In this document: positions 62,701-64,000 of the stretch, in pieces | Position numbering within the stretch: the stretch's first letter is position 1 | How the letters are laid out: each line of letters opens with the position of its first letter | NCBI GenBank assembly: GCA_963680875.1 | Contig: OY804588.1 | Coordinates: forward strand, 76,656,829-76,720,828 | Direction: 5' to 3' | Source of the DNA: Bathymodiolus brooksi | Lineage: Eukaryota; Mollusca; Bivalvia; Mytilida; Modiolidae | DNA: 64,000 nt | Notes under the pieces: generated by a model | What the model saw: the letters and a program-made list of their open reading frames with translations, nothing else | What the model was told of the DNA's origin: nothing | Databases searched by the model: none | Program-made: the position numbers and the translations under genes

Positions 62701-63525
62701 GATCTCTGTACGATCTGGTGGTGGCTTTTCTCCTGAAAATCAAAATGCCAAACTTACACAACTCTCTGTTGTCACGGAAGTGAAGTTAATATAGGAATCA
62801 GAAATAACTATTGTGGGAAAAGATTCAGTTAAAACACTAAGAATTGGGAATTAAGAGGTAGCCGTTTTGCCGATAATAATTATGCCAATGAATAGGAAAT
62901 ATAATAATTCTTCATTTTATTTTGTCATAAAGTGAAAAACAAAGAATCATAGTACACTATCGGAACAGTTAAAAAAATCCATAAAAAATTCATAGATAGA
63001 GAGGCAAATTCGATATCTATAACACGCAAATACATGACCTCTCACTTTCCTGTCTTTGTACAGTCAATAAAAAGGCGTGGTTATACTTGTGTTTCTATAT
63101 CTTGCAATTAAATTTAAGACTATAAAGTTCTCCTCTACAGGCATAGGTGACCTAAGTATGTTTAGGCTATCCTGTTGATGCCCTTGGGTTTTCTTGATCC
63201 CAAACATTTGGCTTTCCAATACTTTGGCTTTGGGTGCACCCGATGAAGGCGTCGTCCGCTCGAAATTTGATATCTACGTTTTTATTACGTGCCCAAAGAT
63301 CCCTTTTTATAGATAAATATGAAAACTACGAAAGCACATACTATAATAAATTACATTGAGAATTGAGAATTTTACATTTTATATCATCAGCTAACCATCT
63401 TATCAAACTACAAGATAATTTGCCATCACAATGCAACAAGTACATACCTTTCCATTTTTGTTTGTCAAACCAAGTAAAATTATCTGAGTTGTAATCATAA
63501 TAACCAAGCTTGTGATAGGTTCCAT
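35497..63525 (-). CDS. GABBR1: GABA-B receptor subunit 1-like, 3' part of gene (nine exons)
   Basis: Class C G-protein-coupled receptor for GABA; family members act in the plasma membrane as heterodimers that couple to Gi/o. Joined exons (minus strand): 63525-63448, 62732-62582, 61773-61641, 60999-60892, 58431-58227, 57206-57079, 38025-37897, 37236-37096, 35781-35497, giving 1358 nt and 451 complete residues plus stop. All introns are GT-AG and phases agree (1,2,0,0,1,0,0,0). Family hallmarks seen: [11 protein letters not shown] at the end of the ectodomain, SQPNMNN before TM2, LGLDG after TM2, [15 protein letters not shown] in TM3, [12 protein letters not shown] and PQLEHC in loop 2, [18 protein letters not shown] in TM5, [17 protein letters not shown] in TM6, FAFVSLAI and IFVPK in TM7, then a coiled coil. 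Subunit 1 rather than 2 is chosen from the VLCVITAP and SFAFVSLAI stretches and the VPKMIEV start of the tail. Exons for the main ligand-binding domain are outside the window. The TM6 intron carries the amplified splice junctions. Confidence 0.93.
35900..37080. repeat. repeats in the last GABBR1 intron
   Basis: Family D at 36395-36540 and 36905-37079, reverse family B at 36255-36350, and a short tandem at 36057-36140 (CTGGGTCGATATCTCTGCTG twice). Confidence 0.7.
37096..37236 (-). CDS. GABBR1: GABBR1-like exon H: cytoplasmic tail, coiled coil start
   Basis: 141 nt, 47 codons, phase 0. Acceptor GATAATTGTAG, donor GTAATT (weaker than the others). Encodes [20 protein letters not shown], then a charged helical stretch [20 protein letters not shown]. 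In the family this is the C-terminal coiled coil through which subunits 1 and 2 pair. Confidence 0.9.
37670..37811 (-). repeat. two degenerate copies of the exon G donor junction
   Basis: Minus-strand segments 37811-37740 and 37739-37670 resemble the end of exon G and its donor (CTTCTATGCAGCTTATTG ... CTTATTTTTGTACCAAAG|GTAAGA). The nearer copy reads GTACCAACGGTAAAATC; the farther reads CTACCAAATGTAAGAT and keeps a GTAAGA. Spacing between the two is 71 nt. Both are too diverged to encode the TM7 end. Confidence 0.7.
37897..38025 (-). CDS. GABBR1: GABBR1-like exon G: second half of TM6, TM7 (proximal acceptor)
   Basis: 129 nt, 43 codons, phase 0 at both ends. The acceptor used here is the one nearest the unique part of the exon (CTTACTTTACAG); donor GTAAGA. 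Encodes [20 protein letters not shown] then [20 protein letters not shown] and VPK. The first 63 nt and the preceding 27 nt of intron form the 90-bp unit present 172 times upstream. With this acceptor the protein aligns to GABA-B receptors without insertion. Any of 152 further acceptors up to 51705 would add 30 codons per unit in frame. Confidence 0.92.
37963..53445 (-). repeat. 90-bp tandem array, 172 copies, of the GABBR1 TM6-intron acceptor junction
   Basis: Each unit read on the minus strand is 27 nt of intron end (about GTACATCATGTTTCCC, then TTACTTTACAG) followed by 63 nt of exon G start ([12 protein letters not shown]...NASF). Acceptor-proximal exon bases recur every 90 nt from 38025 to 53414, with one 89-nt step between 51705 and 51794, giving exactly 172 units. 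Variation is a few recurrent substitutions per unit, for example Ala/Val at the ASF/VSF position, Phe/Tyr/Cys/Val after it, and GGG/GGA/AGTGA forms of the pyrimidine tract. The array lies in the sense strand of the host gene and ends by running directly into the unique part of exon G. Confidence 0.97.
53446..53570 (-). repeat. decayed outer edge of the 90-bp array
   Basis: 53471-53514 still resembles a unit (acceptor TTGCAG followed by GTGCTATGTGTAATAAC) but lacks its 3' part. A weaker match lies around 53545-53565. This looks like old array remnants flanking the homogeneous core. Confidence 0.65.
53571..53985. other. intron sequence, diffuse repeat
   Basis: 53630-53770 resembles the family seen at 30710 (GTGTGTTAGGG/ATATAG...GGAACTATTC). 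No exon detected. Confidence 0.4.
53990..54190 (+). repeat. tRNA-derived SINE in the TM6 intron
   Basis: TTTACAACTACCTATGCAAT, then TTTCCTCCACCAATAAAACT and CACGATATAACTGAAATATT; internal deletion in the B-box region. Confidence 0.85.
54191..55985. other. intron sequence without recognised exon
   Basis: Anonymous apart from a diverged reverse family C-like stretch at 54640-54800 and an inverted pair (TACTCGGCCATTCTCGCTAC-like) at 55585-55610 and 55868-55900. Confidence 0.4.
55990..56165 (+). repeat. dispersed repeat family C
   Basis: TTTGAAGGCACCAAAATCGG ... AACAAGAACCCCAATAGGAC ... GGTGAACTCAGATGCTAC. Confidence 0.8.
56345..56640 (+). repeat. dispersed repeat family B
   Basis: ATAGTGCGCACGACGCGTTT ... 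ACATAAACAGGATAACCAAA ... GGAACTGTAATGTCAAATAA. Confidence 0.85.
56775..57135 (-). repeat. 57-bp tandem repeat, six copies, of the exon F donor junction
   Basis: Unit: 42 nt of exon end ([14 protein letters not shown]) plus 15 nt of intron start (GTGAGTAATTATATT). Donor GTs, as ACTCAC on the plus strand, lie at 57073, 57016, 56959, 56902 and 56845. A sixth copy at 56788 has GTGAGG and soon runs into a TAG. A fragment GTGAGTAATTATAT follows at 56769. Copy three differs (SIYKFVV). Located at the opposite end of the same intron as the 90-bp array. Confidence 0.95.
57079..57206 (-). CDS. GABBR1: GABBR1-like exon F: TM5 and first half of TM6 (first donor)
   Basis: 128 nt to the first of six tandem donors. 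Acceptor TTTATTGTAG. Encodes [20 protein letters not shown] (TM5), then [22 protein letters not shown], ending in phase 0 at GTG|GTGAGT. The last 42 nt plus 15 nt of intron are repeated toward lower coordinates. The receptor frame stays open through all copies, so later donors would lengthen this exon by multiples of 19 codons. The first donor gives the family-length protein and is the default choice. Confidence 0.9.
57440..57735 (-). repeat. tRNA-derived SINE, full length, with (ATTG)n tail
   Basis: On the minus strand: A box GTGGCTCAATGAGTT, B box GTGGGTTCGCGCTC, body with CCGGCTACTCCGACTTCTTC, 3' domain ATGATATAGCTGAAATATTG and AAAGTGGCATTAAACACC, then a (CAAT)n tail. The head differs from the ACAACTACCTATGCAATC head of other copies while the 3' domain is the same. 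Confidence 0.88.
58227..58431 (-). CDS. GABBR1: GABBR1-like exon E: loop 2, TM4, extracellular loop 2
   Basis: 205 nt. Acceptor TTTTCTTTCAG, donor GTAAGT. Encodes [10 protein letters not shown], the TM4 segment [16 protein letters not shown], the conserved [12 protein letters not shown], an acidic stretch (TQTNTDEDV), then [16 protein letters not shown] at the start of TM5. The Cys in QLEHC is the conserved partner of the loop-1 cysteine. Ends in phase 1. Confidence 0.94.
58590..58830 (-). repeat. dispersed repeat family C
   Basis: CCTTGGTATCTTCAAACTTT, CTTCCGGAGCACCTGAGTAC and GGATTCTGATTACCCTTTTG; two partial copies in tail-to-tail order in the intron between exons D and E. Confidence 0.8.
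58910..59810. repeat. 25-bp minisatellite, 36 copies
   Basis: Unit CAAGTAATACAGACGGACGT plus TGTAT, very homogeneous (recurrent variants GTGATACAG, ATACCGACGG, GACCTTG). It lies in the D/E intron of the GABBR1-like gene and is not derived from an exon. Confidence 0.95.
59811..60265. other. intron sequence with (TA)n
   Basis: (TA)n at 60047-60064; otherwise anonymous. Confidence 0.5.
60270..60530 (+). repeat. dispersed repeat family B
   Basis: CCCAAGTTCCGTTTTAGGAA ... CGGCCTAAACGGGTTATCCA ... TTATTTAGAAACTGTAAATT. Confidence 0.8.
60892..60999 (-). CDS. GABBR1: GABBR1-like exon D: TM3 and loop 2 start
   Basis: 108 nt, 36 codons. Acceptor CTTGTTTCCAG, donor GTAAGA. Encodes [20 protein letters not shown] followed by [18 protein letters not shown]3 with the GF-LGYG-MF-K-W pattern of GABA-B receptors, then a basic start to intracellular loop 2. 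Phase 0 at both ends. Confidence 0.93.
61267..61398. repeat. nested palindrome in the C/D intron
   Basis: Outer arms GCTGCGGAACCATAGTCCTT and its diverged complement; inner perfect palindrome at 61332-61358 (13-bp arms GGCGGACCATAGG around one base). It looks like a small foldback element. Confidence 0.85.
61641..61773 (-). CDS. GABBR1: GABBR1-like exon C: intracellular loop 1 and TM2
   Basis: 133 nt. Acceptor ATATTGTAG, donor GTAAGA. After one base completing Arg it encodes [17 protein letters not shown], then the TM2 core [14 protein letters not shown], then the first extracellular loop ending TYPLVCQ; this Cys is the conserved loop-1 cysteine of class C receptors. Ends in phase 0. Confidence 0.93.
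62436..62495. repeat. hairpin in the B/C intron
   Basis: Arms TTTCTCAGTCATCTCTCA and TGAGAGATGACTGAGAAA, 18 bp perfect, with a loop of about 21 nt. Confidence 0.85.
62582..62732 (-). CDS. GABBR1: GABBR1-like exon B: linker and TM1
   Basis: 151 nt. Acceptor GATTTTCAG, donor GTAAGC. Completes a Gly codon, then [10 protein letters not shown] (the G-x-PP-D-T linker typical of the family), then the hydrophobic TM1 [20 protein letters not shown] continuing to [14 protein letters not shown]. Ends in phase 2; with the next exon it forms CGG (Arg). Confidence 0.92.
63125..63290 (-). repeat. dispersed repeat family B
   Basis: TTTAGGCTATCCTGTTGATG ... TTTGGCTTTCCAATACTTTG ... CGAAATTTGATATCTACGTT. Confidence 0.8.
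63448..63525 (-). CDS. GABBR1: GABBR1-like exon A: end of ectodomain
   Basis: 78 nt; first exon of the gene inside the window. Acceptor TTTGTTTATAG, donor GTATGT. It starts with two bases completing a GAT codon (Asp) if the previous exon ends in G, and ends in phase 1. It encodes [19 protein letters not shown] and then DKQKWK, matching the membrane-proximal end of the GABA-B ligand-binding domain, where family members have DGTY-K-GYYD. No further upstream exon is visible between 63526 and 64000. Confidence 0.88.
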
Positions 63526-63549
63526 CTATAAACAAATAATAATAAGGGA

Positions 63550-63770
63550 TTAGGGTTATGGTATTTGATGCCATTTAAACAATATTTCAGCTATATCGTG
63601 GCGGTTATTTTGTTGGTGGTGGAAACCAGAGTACACGGAGAAAACCACATACCTGTCGCAAGTCACTGACAAACTTTATCATATAATGTTGTATCTAGTA
63701 CACCTCTGTTGAGCGGGATTCGAACTCACAACGTTAGTAGTCCTAGACCACCACGACCCCTGCAAATGAT
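63550..63770 (-). repeat. tRNA-derived SINE
   Basis: ATTTCAGCTATATCGTGGCG, AACCAGAGTACACGGAGAAA, and B box GCGGGATTCGAACTCACAAC on the plus strand; in the intron upstream of exon A. Confidence 0.85.
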
Positions 63771-63867
63771 AATATAGATTGAATTATATATCAATGGTTA
63801 ATCACCCATCTCTAAATTTATCTTCTCTTTCTTTATTTTTATATGCGTACCATCTTGTCATGTATAT

Positions 63868-64000
63868 AAAGGTAATAACAAAATTACCGAACTCCGAACA
63901 ATCTTACAAAGGGAAAGTCAAAACTCATAATTATATAAACAGACAAAATCAGTCAACATCCGGAAAACTGTGAAAACCGTAATGACCCTGACTTGGTACA
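63868..64000 (+). repeat. dispersed repeat family A, cut by window end
   Basis: GGTAATAACAAAATTACCGA ... AACCGTAATGACCCTGACTT. Confidence 0.9.

Noticed and set aside
35497..63525. Subunit 2 (GABBR2) or another class C receptor
   Set aside because: TM6/TM7 read VLCVITAP and SFAFVSLAI and the tail starts VPKMIEV, closer to subunit 1. The NDS-VGMS-YNV stretch alone would fit either.

Overview
This is eukaryotic, AT-rich, intron-bearing and repeat-dense DNA, most likely from a bivalve mollusc. The dispersed families, such as the one carrying GCACGACGCGTTTCTGG and the one carrying ATTACCGAACTCCGAAC, are ones I associate with mussels (Mytilus). That is recollection, not a search. There is no operon, CRISPR array or bacterial gene.

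One host gene is recognisable. It lies on the minus strand and covers the right half of the window (63525 down to 35497). It is the 3' part of a metabotropic GABA-B receptor, subunit-1 type (GABBR1-like). Nine exons with canonical GT-AG junctions and compatible phases give 451 residues plus stop: the end of the ligand-binding ectodomain, all seven transmembrane segments, a cytoplasmic coiled coil and the C-terminal tail. The 5' exons, with most of the Venus-flytrap domain, lie beyond base 64000.

The outstanding feature is inside this gene. The intron that cuts the sixth transmembrane helix between IYNVV and VLCVITAP has both of its splice junctions amplified in tandem. On the donor side, a 57-bp unit (42 nt of exon end plus 15 nt of intron start with GTGAGT) occurs six times (about 56775-57135). 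On the acceptor side, a 90-bp unit (27 nt of intron end with pyrimidine tract and AG, plus the first 63 nt of the exon) occurs 172 times in register (37963-53445, about 15.5 kb). Both unit lengths are multiples of three and lack in-frame stops in the receptor frame, so almost any donor-acceptor pairing would leave the downstream frame intact. The only length change in the acceptor array is one missing base at about 51721. The other end of the same exon (its donor) also has two decayed extra copies at 37670-37811. Very large minus-strand ORFs (up to 5212 codons) across this area are by-products of the array.

The left part (1-35.4 kb), downstream of the receptor gene, shows no convincing host gene. 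It holds several minisatellites (24, 20, 30, 25 and 108 bp units), many tRNA-derived SINE copies with one shared 3' domain, several other dispersed families, a decayed hAT transposon (14853-16192), foldback elements, and a TIR-bounded element (33419-33947) carrying the start of a RecQ-like helicase with its Walker A motif. Introns of the receptor gene hold the same repeat families plus a further 25-bp minisatellite (58910-59810).
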